Source: Chitinophaga pinensis (lineage in GTDB: Bacteria > Bacteroidota > Bacteroidia > UKL13-3). From it: a stretch of 16,212 bases of DNA. The stretch spans positions 1 to 16,212 of the forward strand of contig CALPIR020000028.1 of the NCBI GenBank assembly GCA_943323675.2, given 5' to 3'. Every line of letters begins with the position of its first letter. The stretch's first letter is position 1. Under the pieces are notes generated by a model. It worked only from the letters and a program-made list of their open reading frames with translations, did not search any database and had not been told where the DNA came from. Positions 8,012 through 15,563 of the stretch are shown here, in pieces. The position numbers and the translations under genes are program-made.

Positions 8012-8404
8012 CTAAATAAGGAAAGTACAATGACGAACGTAAAGGGGATGTTTTAAATTATCAGGAGGAGGTAAACACAACAACTCAATAATAGGTTGTG
8101 TTGATAAGCATAGACCTTTATTAGCAAAGCCTTGCAATGGATTTAAAATAGCAGTAATAGGGGCTACTGTATTTAAATCGGTACTCGTATTTATTTGTTT
8201 GTTATCTAATTTTATAAAAGTAATTTCATCCTTGCAACAATCTGTTTTCATCTTTTTGCTGCCACAAGCACATTTATGCTCTTGGTGCCCAAAGTTTAAA
8301 GATATCGATGTGATGCGGCTACCACAATAATGTGCCGATACCGTAATTCCGATGGCAGGAACTAAGTAAAGAGACAAAATTAATAATAGGGCAATTTTTT
8401 TCAT
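8012..8404 (-). CDS. HYC_CC_PP-type small exported Cys/His-rich protein
   Basis: A 130-residue protein with an N-terminal hydrophobic signal segment (residues 1-24). It then shows the motifs that name the Bacteroidota HYC_CC_PP family, in order: His25-Tyr26-Cys27, Cys45/Cys47 in HKCACGSKK, the Cys56-Cys57 pair in DCCKDE, and Pro112-114 near the end, closing with LYVRHCTFLI. Length fits this family of small proteins. The biochemical role is not known to me. The clustered Cys and His suggest metal or redox chemistry outside the cytoplasm (inference). The ATG at 8404 starts the signal segment. It is on the same strand and 134 bp upstream of the MbnP-like gene, which has its own promoter-like sequence, so shared transcription is possible but not required. 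No separate promoter was recognised upstream. Confidence 0.72.
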   Translation of the reverse strand: MKKIALLLILSLYLVPAIGITVSAHYCGSRITSISLNFGHQEHKCACGSKKMKTDCCKDEITFIKLDNKQINTSTDLNTVAPITAILNPLQGFANKGLCLSTQPIIELLCLPPPDNLKHPLYVRHCTFLI

Positions 8405-8456
8405 CTTGCGGTGTGAAATACAAGCGAATATACAAGAAATATGAAAATAATAGGTC

Positions 8457-8480
8457 GCTTAATTGTTAAACACAATAAGC
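8457..8480 (-). terminator. Possible terminator hairpin after metF
   Basis: On the minus strand GCTTATTGT (8480-8472) pairs with ACAATTAAGC (8466-8457): 9 base pairs with one bulged base and a 5-nt loop, starting about 25 nt past the metF stop. The downstream T-run is poor, so this could be an mRNA-end hairpin rather than a true intrinsic terminator. Confidence 0.35.
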
Positions 8481-8504
8481 TGATTTAAAACTATAGAATT
8501 GTTT

Positions 8505-9458
8505 TTAAAACACCTTGCTTGCAATGGCCTTAGTGGCCTCGCTTAAACCCATGGTATAATAATGCAATACTGGAACACCAGCAGCTTTCAATTCTTTCGA
8601 TTGTTGAATGGCCCACTCAATGCCTACTTGTTTTACGGCTTTATCATCTTTACAATCTTCAACAGCACTAACCAAATCTTCAGGCAAATCAATATGAAAA
8701 ATTTTAGGCAAAGCCACCAACTGTTTTTTACTAGCCATAGGTTTTAAACCTGGTATTATAGGCACATTAATGCCCATTTCACGACATTTTTCTACAAAAG
8801 AGAAGAACTTTTTATTATCAAAAAACATTTGAGTAACAATGTAATCAGCACCTGCATCCACTTTTTGTTTCAACCATTTTAAATCGCTGTTCATGTTTGG
8901 TGCCTCAAAATGTTTTTCAGGATAACCGCTTACTCCGATGCAAAAATTGGTAGGGGTAGCATTTTCTAATTCTTCATCCATGTACCTGCCTTGGTTCATG
9001 TTTACCACTTGGTTTACCAACTCCAAACTGTCTTTGTTTCCATCAGGTTCAGGAACAAAGTTTGCTTCGTTTTTAACACTATCACCGCGCAACGCCAAGA
9101 CATTTTGTATGCCCAAAAAGTTTAAGTCTATTAAGGCATTCTCTGTTTCTTCTTTGCTAAATCCACCACAAATTAAATGTGGTACTGCTTGTACTTTATA
9201 ACGGTTCATTAAAGCTGCACAAATAGCAACTGTACCGGGGCGCTTACGTGTATATACTTTATCAAAACCACCATCTTTCCTTTTACGTAAAATAAACTCC
9301 TCACGGTGGTAAGTTACATCAATAAAAGCGGGTTTAAATTCCATTAAAGGATCTATGCCATTATACAAATTTTTAATGTCTTTACCTTTTAAAGGGGGTA
9401 AAATTTCAATAGAAAATAAGGTCTCCTTAGCGTCTTTAATGATGTCGGTTAGTTTCAT
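8505..9458 (-). CDS. metF: Methylenetetrahydrofolate reductase
   Basis: MetF uses FAD and a reduced nicotinamide to reduce 5,10-methylene-tetrahydrofolate to 5-methyl-tetrahydrofolate, the methyl donor for methionine synthesis, in the cytoplasm. The 317-residue length is normal for the family. Family landmarks in order: FSIEILPPLKG near residue 15 (equivalent of the FEFFPP motif with its catalytic Glu), FIDVTYHREE, the LALRGDS flavin-site segment, the QMFFDNKKF segment with PIIPGLKPM following, and LHYYTMG at the end. ATG 9458 is the only sensible start, 14-20 nt after a good promoter. It appears monocistronic, divergent from secA across a 481-bp spacer. No riboswitch-like structure fits in the very short predicted leader. 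Confidence 0.96.
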   Translation of the reverse strand: MKLTDIIKDAKETLFSIEILPPLKGKDIKNLYNGIDPLMEFKPAFIDVTYHREEFILRKRKDGGFDKVYTRKRPGTVAICAALMNRYKVQAVPHLICGGFSKEETENALIDLNFLGIQNVLALRGDSVKNEANFVPEPDGNKDSLELVNQVVNMNQGRYMDEELENATPTNFCIGVSGYPEKHFEAPNMNSDLKWLKQKVDAGADYIVTQMFFDNKKFFSFVEKCREMGINVPIIPGLKPMASKKQLVALPKIFHIDLPEDLVSAVEDCKDDKAVKQVGIEWAIQQSKELKAAGVPVLHYYTMGLSEATKAIASKVF

Positions 9459-9478
9459 GTGTTAGTTAACTCTGTCCG

Positions 9479-9510
9479 CAAATGTATAAGATTGAACCAA
9501 ATAACATAAA
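9479..9510 (-). promoter_or_regulatory. Candidate metF promoter
   Basis: On the minus strand TACATTTG (9486-9479) matches TAnnTTTG exactly, and TTTA (9510-9507) is a 3-of-4 -33 element at a 20-bp spacer. The start site would be about 14 nt before the metF ATG. It lies just downstream of the stop of the sigma-factor remnant. Confidence 0.5.
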
Positions 9511-9534
9511 CTTAACTGGGTTATTTTTGATTAT

Positions 9535-9681
9535 TCATTCAGTAATTCTTGTATTGATAAGGAAATCGTTGGCCTCTTCCTTATTCCACACCAAGGTTTG
9601 CACAAAACGGCTCAGCCGTGCATGTTGCGGTTGGTAATGTGCCACAAAGCGTTCTTGTTTGGTTAACTTAAGGTTATTCAA
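9535..9681 (-). pseudogene. Remnant of an ECF-type sigma-70 factor gene (N-terminal part only)
   Basis: The minus strand reads an open frame of 48 codons from a TTG at 9681 to a TGA at 9537-9535. Its product contains KQERFVAHYQPQHARLSRF and then VQTLVWNKEEANDF. This closely resembles region 2.1 at the start of Bacteroidota ECF sigma factors (E-R-F, Y-x-P-x-x-x-R-L-x-R-F, then E-E-A-x-D-L). Regions 2.2 to 4 are absent: the frame stops right after region 2.1, and only 76 bp remain before metF. An in-frame TAA stands two codons before the TTG. The fragment is less AT-rich than its surroundings. It is most likely a gene relic left by a deletion. A functional short protein cannot be excluded but is unlikely. 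The family call is by eye. Confidence 0.55.
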
Positions 9682-9721
9682 GGGTTAAGTGGTTGTTCTG
9701 TCAGTAGGTTGTATAAGAAGC

Positions 9722-9754
9722 AAAAAACTTTCAGCTTGGGATGGAAAGTTTTTT
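9722..9754. terminator. Perfect bidirectional terminator-like hairpin
   Basis: AAAAAACTTTC (9722-9732) and GAAAGTTTTTT (9744-9754) form a perfect 11-bp stem with an 11-nt loop. The stem ends in a T-run on either strand, as in bidirectional intrinsic terminators. No intact gene ends beside it on either strand, so it may belong to a lost gene next to the sigma-factor remnant, or insulate secA from readthrough. Confidence 0.5.
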
Positions 9755-9789
9755 AATCTATTGATAATTAGCATTTAAAAATTAATTTT

Positions 9790-9797
9790 TAAATTTG
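9790..9797 (+). promoter_or_regulatory. Candidate -7 element for secA
   Basis: TAAATTTG matches TAnnTTTG exactly. No good -33 TTTG is found 19-21 bp upstream. If used, transcription would start near 9804 and leave a leader of about 136 nt before the secA ATG. Confidence 0.35.
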
Positions 9798-9802
9798 ATC
9801 CA

Positions 9803-9868
9803 ATGCTTATAAACACCTTGTTAACTGCCAATCTGCCCATTGTAAAGGGCTTGGCGTTATTTATGTAA
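9803..9868 (+). other. Possible 21-residue leader ORF in the secA 5' region
   Basis: ATG 9803 opens a short frame that ends at TAA 9866-9868, 71 bp before the secA start. The predicted peptide MLINTLLTANLPIVKGLALFM is mostly hydrophobic. Its codons overlap a GC-richer hairpin: GCCAA-tct-GCCC (9827-9838) pairing with GGGC-TTGGC (9847-9855). Translating the ORF would open that hairpin. In E. coli, secA is controlled by the secretion-sensing SecM peptide. No SecM-type arrest sequence is visible here, so this may be a chance ORF. Confidence 0.25.
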
Positions 9869-9884
9869 AAAAGCCGTTATTGCC

Positions 9885-9908
9885 CGGTAAATTTTATTAT
9901 TTTTACCG
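9885..9908 (+). promoter_or_regulatory. Second hairpin in the secA leader
   Basis: CGGTAAA (9885-9891) and TTTACCG (9902-9908) form a perfect 7-bp stem with a 10-nt loop, ending 31 nt before the preferred secA ATG. It could affect secA translation; function is inferred from position only. Confidence 0.3.
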
Positions 9909-9939
9909 CCCTTATTTTAACATAGAAAAACACCAACAG

Positions 9940-12900
9940 ATGATAGGATCTATATTCAATACCATTGCTAAAGTATTTGGAAGCAAGTCGGAAAGAGATT
10001 TAAAAACCATTTATCCCATTGTTACAGAAATAAATCAGGCCTACGAAAAATTACGTAATATCAGCAATGATGAATTGCGTGGTAAAACAGCCGATTTTAA
10101 AATTACCATTGCTGATCATTTGAAGGATATAGATGCCGAAATTGATGAAGTAAAACAAGCTGCAGAAGCAGAGAAGGATTTATACGCCAAAGAAGAGTTG
10201 TTTAGAAACGTTGACAAATTAAAAAAACAACGTGATGAGCAATTGGAAGTTGTGCTAAACCAAATTCTACCAGAAGCTTTTGCTGTGGTTAAAGAGACAG
10301 CACGTAGGTTATCAGAAGATAAAGAATTAACAGTTACTGCAACTGATTTTGATAAAACCTTAGCCACACACAAGCGTTCAAAAAAACCAGTGCGTATTGA
10401 AGGTGATAAAGCCATTTGGAGTAATACATGGGAAGCTGCTGGTAGTCCGGTAAGTTGGAACATGGTTCATTACGATGTGCAGTTAATTGGTGGTATTGTT
10501 TTGCACCAAGGTAAAATATCTGAGATGGCTACAGGTGAGGGTAAAACGTTGGTTTCTACGTTACCTGCTTACTTAAACGCTTTATCAGGGCAAGGGGTTC
10601 ACATTGTTACTGTTAATGATTACTTGGCAAGAAGGGATTGTGAATGGAATGGTCCTTTGTTTGAATTTCATGGTTTACGTGTTGATTGTATTGACTATCA
10701 TCAACCAAATTCTCCTGAAAGACGCAGTGCATACACTGCCGATTTGATATACGGTACCAACAACGAATTTGGTTTTGATTATTTGCGTGATAACATGGCT
10801 CGTGACTTAACTGAGTTGGTTCAACGCAAACATCATTTTGCCATGGTTGATGAGGTGGATAGTGTGTTAATTGATGATGCACGAACCCCGTTAATTATTA
10901 GTGGCCCTGTGCCTAAAGGTGATGACCAACAATTTCATGCATTAAAACCTCGTATTGAAAAAATAGTAAATGCCCAAAAAGCATTTGCGAATTCCGCTTT
11001 AATTGAAGCCAAAAAATTAATTACAGCAGGAAACGATAAAGAAGGAGGCTTCCGTTTGTTGCAAGCATACCGTGGTTTACCAAAGAACAGCGCATTAATA
11101 AAGTTTTTGGGTGAGCAAGGCATCAAGCAAATTTTGTTAAAAACAGAATCGTATTATTTACAGGATCAACAAAAAGAAATGCATAAGGTTGATGCTGATT
11201 TATACTTCACCATTGAAGAAAAACAAAACTCTATCGAGCTAACAGAAAAGGGTGTTGATTTGATCACTACTTCGGGTGAAGATCCTCATTTCTTCATCAT
11301 TCCTGATGTGGGTGCAGAAATTGCGGAAATTGAAAAATCAACTCAAAATGATGAAGATAAACTGAAAAATAAAGAGCAGTTAATGCTTGATTTCTCTATT
11401 AAGTCAGAACGCATACATACCGTTAACCAGTTGTTAAAAGCATACTGCATGTTTGATAGAGATGTAGAATATATTTTGGCTGATGGTAAAGTAAAGATTG
11501 TTGATGAGCAAACTGGTCGTGTACTCGATGGCCGCAGATATAGCGATGGATTACATCAAGCGATTGAAGCCAAAGAAAATGTAAAAGTTGAAGCTGCAAC
11601 TCAAACTTATGCAACCATTACTCTACAAAATTATTTCCGTATGTACCATAAATTGGCCGGTATGACGGGTACTGCTGAAACAGAAGCAGGTGAGTTTTGG
11701 GAAATTTACAAATTGGATGTGGTGGTAATTCCTACCAACCGTGACATATCGCGCAAGGATGAGAATGATGTAATTTATAAAACCAGACGCGAGAAATACA
11801 ATGCTGTTATTGATGAGGTTCAAAAGTTAACCGAAGCTGGTCGTCCTGTATTGGTGGGTACAACATCTGTAGAGGTGAGTGAAACCTTAAGTAAAATGTT
11901 GCAATTGCGTAAAATCAAACACAATGTATTAAACGCAAAACAACACCAACGTGAGGCAGATATTATTGCAGAAGCAGGTCAGTCAGGTACTGTTACCATC
12001 GCCACAAACATGGCTGGTCGTGGTACGGATATAAAGTTGGGCGAAGGCGTTAAACAAGCTGGAGGTTTAGCTATTATTGGTACCGAACGCCACGAGTCAA
12101 GACGTGTCGATCGTCAGTTACGTGGTCGTGCGGGTCGTCAGGGCGATCCAGGTTCATCTCGTTTTTATGTTTCATTGGAAGATGATTTGATGCGTTTATT
12201 TGGTAGCGAGCGAATTGCCTCAGTAATGGATAGGTTAGGAATGAAAGAGGGTGAAAATATTGAACACTCTTTAATTACCAAAAATATAGAACGTGCACAA
12301 CGTAAGGTTGAGCAAAATAACTTTGGTATTCGTAAGCGTTTATTAGAATATGATGACGTTATGAATAGCCAACGTGAAGTGATTTACACCAAACGTAGAA
12401 ATGCTTTAAATGGTGATAAATTAGATTTAGACTTTAGCAACATGTTGCATGATGTGTGCTATGAATTGGTAGAACAATACCGCGACTTAAAGAACGTGGG
12501 AGAGTTTAAATTAGAATGTATTCGTTTATTTGCTTACGAACCACAAATGGATGAAACTACATTTATGGGTGGCAAAGTTGAAAATGTAGTAGATGCATTG
12601 TATGATGATTTAATAAACCATTATAACCAAAAATGCCAACACATTGCCAACGATGCATTACCAATAATTAAAAACGTATACGAAAATCAAGCGAGACAAT
12701 TTGATACTATTGGTGTACCGTTTACAGATGGTATTCGTGGTATTCAAATTGGTGTTAATCTTAAAAAAGCATACGAGTCAGAAGGTGCTGAAGTAATTAA
12801 ATCATTTGAAAAATTCGCCAATTTACATATTATTGACGATGAGTGGAAAGAGCATTTGCGTGAGATGGATGAGTTAAAACAATCGGCACAAAATGCGGTA

Positions 12901-13275
12901 TTAGAACAAAAAGATCCTTTGTTGATTTATAAGTTGGAATCGTTTAACTTATTTAAAGATATGTTAAGCCGTGTAAATCATGAAGTACTAAGCATGTTGT
13001 TTAGATCGTTTGTTCCAATGCAAGACACGCAAGAACAATCGGCTCCAAAATTACGCCCTCTGCAAGAAGTGCGTCAAGCACCTCAACCAAAATTGCAAAC
13101 CAGCCGCCCAGATGAAATAGCCGAAGCATTAAAGGCAAACGCAATGGCCCGTGAGGGGGCAGGAGAGAGACCTAAACAACAGCAAATCATTAACGATAAC
13201 AGAATTGGCCGTAATGATCCATGTCCTTGCGGGAGTGGTAAAAAGTACAAAGCTTGTCACGGTAAAGAAGAATAA
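9940..13275 (+). CDS. secA: Preprotein translocase ATPase SecA
   Basis: SecA is the cytoplasmic motor that drives unfolded preproteins through the SecYEG channel by ATP hydrolysis. From ATG 9940 it has 1111 residues, longer than E. coli SecA (901) but usual for Bacteroidota. Walker A is ATGEGKT (197-203) and the DEVD Walker B box is 304-307. The helicase-2 region carries IATNMAGRGTDI and QLRGRAGRQGDPG. Insertions relative to E. coli are a charged helical stretch near residues 55-105 and a segment of about 200 residues after the LIISGP strand. The C-terminus has the zinc-binding CPCGSGKKYKACH (1095-1107), which in E. coli contacts SecB or the ribosome. The frame extends 20 codons upstream to a TTG at 9880, but MIGSIFNTIAKVFG at 9940 is the normal family start. 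deoC follows after 126 bp without a clear terminator, so readthrough into it is possible. Confidence 0.98.
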   Translation: MIGSIFNTIAKVFGSKSERDLKTIYPIVTEINQAYEKLRNISNDELRGKTADFKITIADHLKDIDAEIDEVKQAAEAEKDLYAKEELFRNVDKLKKQRDEQLEVVLNQILPEAFAVVKETARRLSEDKELTVTATDFDKTLATHKRSKKPVRIEGDKAIWSNTWEAAGSPVSWNMVHYDVQLIGGIVLHQGKISEMATGEGKTLVSTLPAYLNALSGQGVHIVTVNDYLARRDCEWNGPLFEFHGLRVDCIDYHQPNSPERRSAYTADLIYGTNNEFGFDYLRDNMARDLTELVQRKHHFAMVDEVDSVLIDDARTPLIISGPVPKGDDQQFHALKPRIEKIVNAQKAFANSALIEAKKLITAGNDKEGGFRLLQAYRGLPKNSALIKFLGEQGIKQILLKTESYYLQDQQKEMHKVDADLYFTIEEKQNSIELTEKGVDLITTSGEDPHFFIIPDVGAEIAEIEKSTQNDEDKLKNKEQLMLDFSIKSERIHTVNQLLKAYCMFDRDVEYILADGKVKIVDEQTGRVLDGRRYSDGLHQAIEAKENVKVEAATQTYATITLQNYFRMYHKLAGMTGTAETEAGEFWEIYKLDVVVIPTNRDISRKDENDVIYKTRREKYNAVIDEVQKLTEAGRPVLVGTTSVEVSETLSKMLQLRKIKHNVLNAKQHQREADIIAEAGQSGTVTIATNMAGRGTDIKLGEGVKQAGGLAIIGTERHESRRVDRQLRGRAGRQGDPGSSRFYVSLEDDLMRLFGSERIASVMDRLGMKEGENIEHSLITKNIERAQRKVEQNNFGIRKRLLEYDDVMNSQREVIYTKRRNALNGDKLDLDFSNMLHDVCYELVEQYRDLKNVGEFKLECIRLFAYEPQMDETTFMGGKVENVVDALYDDLINHYNQKCQHIANDALPIIKNVYENQARQFDTIGVPFTDGIRGIQIGVNLKKAYESEGAEVIKSFEKFANLHIIDDEWKEHLREMDELKQSAQNAVLEQKDPLLIYKLESFNLFKDMLSRVNHEVLSMLFRSFVPMQDTQEQSAPKLRPLQEVRQAPQPKLQTSRPDEIAEALKANAMAREGAGERPKQQQIINDNRIGRNDPCPCGSGKKYKACHGKEE

Positions 13276-13401
13276 AAGCAATATATTTAATCAGAAACTT
13301 ACTTAATATTAAAAAGATTTAGGAGGTTTCGGGTTTTTAATACAACGGGGGTAATAGGATTTAGTAGTTGTCCGAATATGAAAACTACTGCTATAAAATA
13401 A

Positions 13402-14064
13402 ATGGAAGACTTAAATATTTACATCGAGCACACCAATTTAAAACCAGATGCCACGCATCAAGATATTATTAGGTTGTGTGAAGAAGCAGTTGAACATAAA
13501 TTCTATGGGGTATGCGTTTCGCCATACCATGTGCAATTAGCTAAAAAAACAATAAAAAAGGAACCGGTAAAAGTTATTACTGTTGTTGGTTTTCCTTTCG
13601 GCTACAATACGGTAGCAAGCAAGGTAGAGGAAACTAAAAAAGCTATAATTGGCGGGGCTGATGAAGTTGACGTAGTGATGAATATTGCAGCTTTTAAAAG
13701 TGGCGATGATGCAACTGTGTTAAATGATTTACAAGCTGTTATCATGGCTTGTCATTTGCAAAATAAAGTGGCTAAAGTAATTATCGAAACGGCATTGTTA
13801 ACCAAAGCAGAAATTGAAAAGGCTTGTCGTTTATGTGTGGATAGTGAAGCCGATTTCGTGAAGACTTCAACGGGCTTTGCATCGAGTGGAGCCAAAGTAG
13901 AAGACATTGAGTTAATGCGTAAAATATTACCTGCGAAAGTTAAAATAAAAGCTGCAGGGGGTATAAAAGACCATGAAACGGCAGTAGCGATGGTAAATGC
14001 GGGTGCGGCTCGCCTTGGGACATCGGCAAGTATAGCCATTATAGGTGTTGAACAAACTGTTTAG
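13402..14064 (+). CDS. deoC: Deoxyribose-phosphate aldolase
   Basis: DeoC cleaves 2-deoxy-D-ribose 5-phosphate to glyceraldehyde 3-phosphate and acetaldehyde, the last step of deoxynucleoside breakdown, in the cytoplasm. The 220 residues form a complete class I aldolase. Near the start is IEHTNLKPDAT, the IDHTLLKPDAT-type motif. Asp90 lies in ADEVDVVMN. The Schiff-base Lys154 lies in DFVKTSTGF, and the proton-relay Lys183 in KIKAAGGI. ATG 13402 directly abuts the stop of a 7-codon ORF (13378-13401). A 7-bp hairpin (AGTAGTT 13363-13369 with AACTACT 13383-13389) sits 12 nt upstream. A SPOR-domain gene starts 2 bp after the stop and must share its transcript. No other nucleoside-catabolism genes are in the window. 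Confidence 0.96.
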   Translation: MEDLNIYIEHTNLKPDATHQDIIRLCEEAVEHKFYGVCVSPYHVQLAKKTIKKEPVKVITVVGFPFGYNTVASKVEETKKAIIGGADEVDVVMNIAAFKSGDDATVLNDLQAVIMACHLQNKVAKVIIETALLTKAEIEKACRLCVDSEADFVKTSTGFASSGAKVEDIELMRKILPAKVKIKAAGGIKDHETAVAMVNAGAARLGTSASIAIIGVEQTV

Positions 14065-14066
14065 GT

Positions 14067-14453
14067 ATGAAAAAGATTGTGCTATTAGGGTTTATTTTTT
14101 TGGGTATTCATCAAACTTATGCTCAACAAAATGTGAAAGTAATAGGCGATGCTCATTTGGATTCGTTGGTACAACGTAACATCGAGTTAAACCAAGCTGC
14201 AAACGGTATTCAAGGATACCGAATACAGATATTTTTTGGCAGCGATAGAAGAGCCGCTAATGAAGCACGCACTAAATTTTTACAACTCTATCCAGAAACG
14301 GAAGCATACCTGGTATATCAACAACCTAACTTTAAAGTACGTGTTGGTGATTTTCGCAATCAGTTGGAAGCACAAGCCATGTTTAGAGGATTGTTAACCC
14401 AATTTGAAACGGTATTTATAGTGCCTGATAAAATTAATTTGCCAAAATTATAG
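14067..14453 (+). CDS. Exported SPOR-domain protein
   Basis: A 128-residue protein with a signal peptide (MKKIVLLGFIFLGIHQTYAQ) and a C-terminal SPOR domain over residues ~48-122. The domain has the pattern GYRIQIFFGSDR, then a helix with NEARTKFLQLYP, then NFKVRVGDFRNQLEAQ and a final strand VFIVPD. SPOR domains bind glycan strands stripped of their stem peptides, usually at division septa, so this is probably a periplasmic peptidoglycan-binding protein. There is no lipobox Cys and no other domain. The ATG lies 2 bp after the deoC stop, which suggests translational coupling. That pairing has no obvious metabolic logic and may reflect operon convenience. The next gene begins after 72 bp. Confidence 0.88.
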   Translation: MKKIVLLGFIFLGIHQTYAQQNVKVIGDAHLDSLVQRNIELNQAANGIQGYRIQIFFGSDRRAANEARTKFLQLYPETEAYLVYQQPNFKVRVGDFRNQLEAQAMFRGLLTQFETVFIVPDKINLPKL

Positions 14454-14475
14454 TCATCAAATAATACGCACAAAA

Positions 14476-14487
14476 ATCAAATTTGAT
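14476..14487. promoter_or_regulatory. 12-bp perfect palindrome upstream of the FAH-family gene
   Basis: ATCAAATTTGAT is perfectly self-complementary and lies 38 bp before the ATG at 14526, where an operator would be expected. The regulator is unknown, and in AT-rich DNA a chance palindrome is possible. Confidence 0.25.
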
Positions 14488-14525
14488 AGTTACACAAATA
14501 GGGGTGTATCAAAATAAAAAATACG

Positions 14526-15542
14526 ATGAAATTAGTTACTTATAAAAAAGAAAATACCACAGATTTGGGTATTTTAATTAACGATAACATTTACAGTTTG
14601 CACCAAATAGATGCAACTTTACCAAATAATATGCGTGCATTTTTATTTGCTGGTGCCGATGCGATGAGCAAAGCAAAGCAACACGATGCCGACTTAAAAA
14701 GTGGCAAGTTAAATACTACTGCTCTACACTTAGCAGATGTAATGTTGTTAGCGCCAGTAAATGAACCGACTTCTTGCCGCGATGGTTATGCATTTCGTCA
14801 GCATGTTGCTGCAGCGCGCAGAAACCGAGGTGTGCCAATGATTCCTGAATTTGATCAATACCCGATTTTCTATTTCACCAACCACAATGCTGTGCAAGGT
14901 CCAGGTGAAATTGATTGTATGCCCGATCATTTTGAGAAATTAGATTTTGAATTAGAAGTAGCAATTGTAGTTGGTAAAAAGGGCCGTAATATTAAAGCTG
15001 CAGAAGCAGATGAATACATTGCTGGTTATATGATTATGAATGACATGAGCGCCCGTACCTTGCAAATGGAAGAAATGTTGTTAAATCTTGGTCCTGCAAA
15101 AGGGAAAGACTTTAGCACAGTTATTGGCCCTTACTTTGCTACGCCAGATGAGTTGGAACAATTTATTGTTCCTGCTAAACCTAATCATGTTGGGTGCAAC
15201 CACAACTTACAAATGAGGTGTTGGGTTAACGGAATACTTGTTAGCGAAGGTAATGTAGCTGATATGGACTGGACTTTTGCGGAAATATTAGAACGTTGTT
15301 CATATGGAGTAGATATTTTACCAGGAGATGTTATAGGCAGTGGTACAGTGGGTACAGGATGTTTTCTTGAGCTGAACGGAACAGGCTTGCTAAATGATAA
15401 AAACTTTAAACCACAATGGTTACAAGAGGGTGATGTAGTTGAAATGGAAATTTCTGGTTTAGGTCGTTTAACCAATACCATTAAAAAAGTAAACTCGGAT
15501 TTTAGCATCTTAAAATTAAAAAAAACGGCACCGATTTCTTAA
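14526..15542 (+). CDS. Fumarylacetoacetate hydrolase family protein
   Basis: A 338-residue cytoplasmic enzyme of the FAH superfamily. These metal-dependent enzymes cleave C-C bonds in beta-diketo acids or act as related hydrolases, decarboxylases or isomerases. The metal site is visible: Glu142 and Glu144 in LDFELEVAIVVG, and Asp173 in MIMNDMSAR. Further family segments are GPAKGKDFSTVIGP (189-202) and IGSGTVGTGCF (270-280). The ~70-residue N-terminal part (MKLVTYKKENTTDLGILI) is the small domain common in prokaryotic members. Length is between that of true fumarylacetoacetase (~420) and short FAHD1-type members (~220). The substrate cannot be read from sequence; tyrosine/homogentisate breakdown is the usual guess, but no pathway gene is nearby. 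ATG 14526 is clear. It ends 22 bp before a strong terminator and is probably the last gene of the secA-deoC-SPOR cluster or a separate unit. Confidence 0.9.
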   Translation: MKLVTYKKENTTDLGILINDNIYSLHQIDATLPNNMRAFLFAGADAMSKAKQHDADLKSGKLNTTALHLADVMLLAPVNEPTSCRDGYAFRQHVAAARRNRGVPMIPEFDQYPIFYFTNHNAVQGPGEIDCMPDHFEKLDFELEVAIVVGKKGRNIKAAEADEYIAGYMIMNDMSARTLQMEEMLLNLGPAKGKDFSTVIGPYFATPDELEQFIVPAKPNHVGCNHNLQMRCWVNGILVSEGNVADMDWTFAEILERCSYGVDILPGDVIGSGTVGTGCFLELNGTGLLNDKNFKPQWLQEGDVVEMEISGLGRLTNTIKKVNSDFSILKLKKTAPIS

Positions 15543-15563
15543 AAAATTAGCTTCATTTTTAAT

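Noticed and set aside
9880..9939. N-terminal extension of SecA from a TTG at 9880
   Set aside because: The 20 extra residues do not resemble SecA; the family start is the MIGSIFN segment at 9940.
10116..11126. Minus-strand ORFs of 63-115 codons within secA
   Set aside because: Antisense shadows of a highly conserved gene; no recognisable protein features.
13321..13326. AGGAGG Shine-Dalgarno-like sequence upstream of deoC
   Set aside because: It is about 75 nt from the deoC ATG with no start codon at the right distance, and Bacteroidota rarely rely on such sites.
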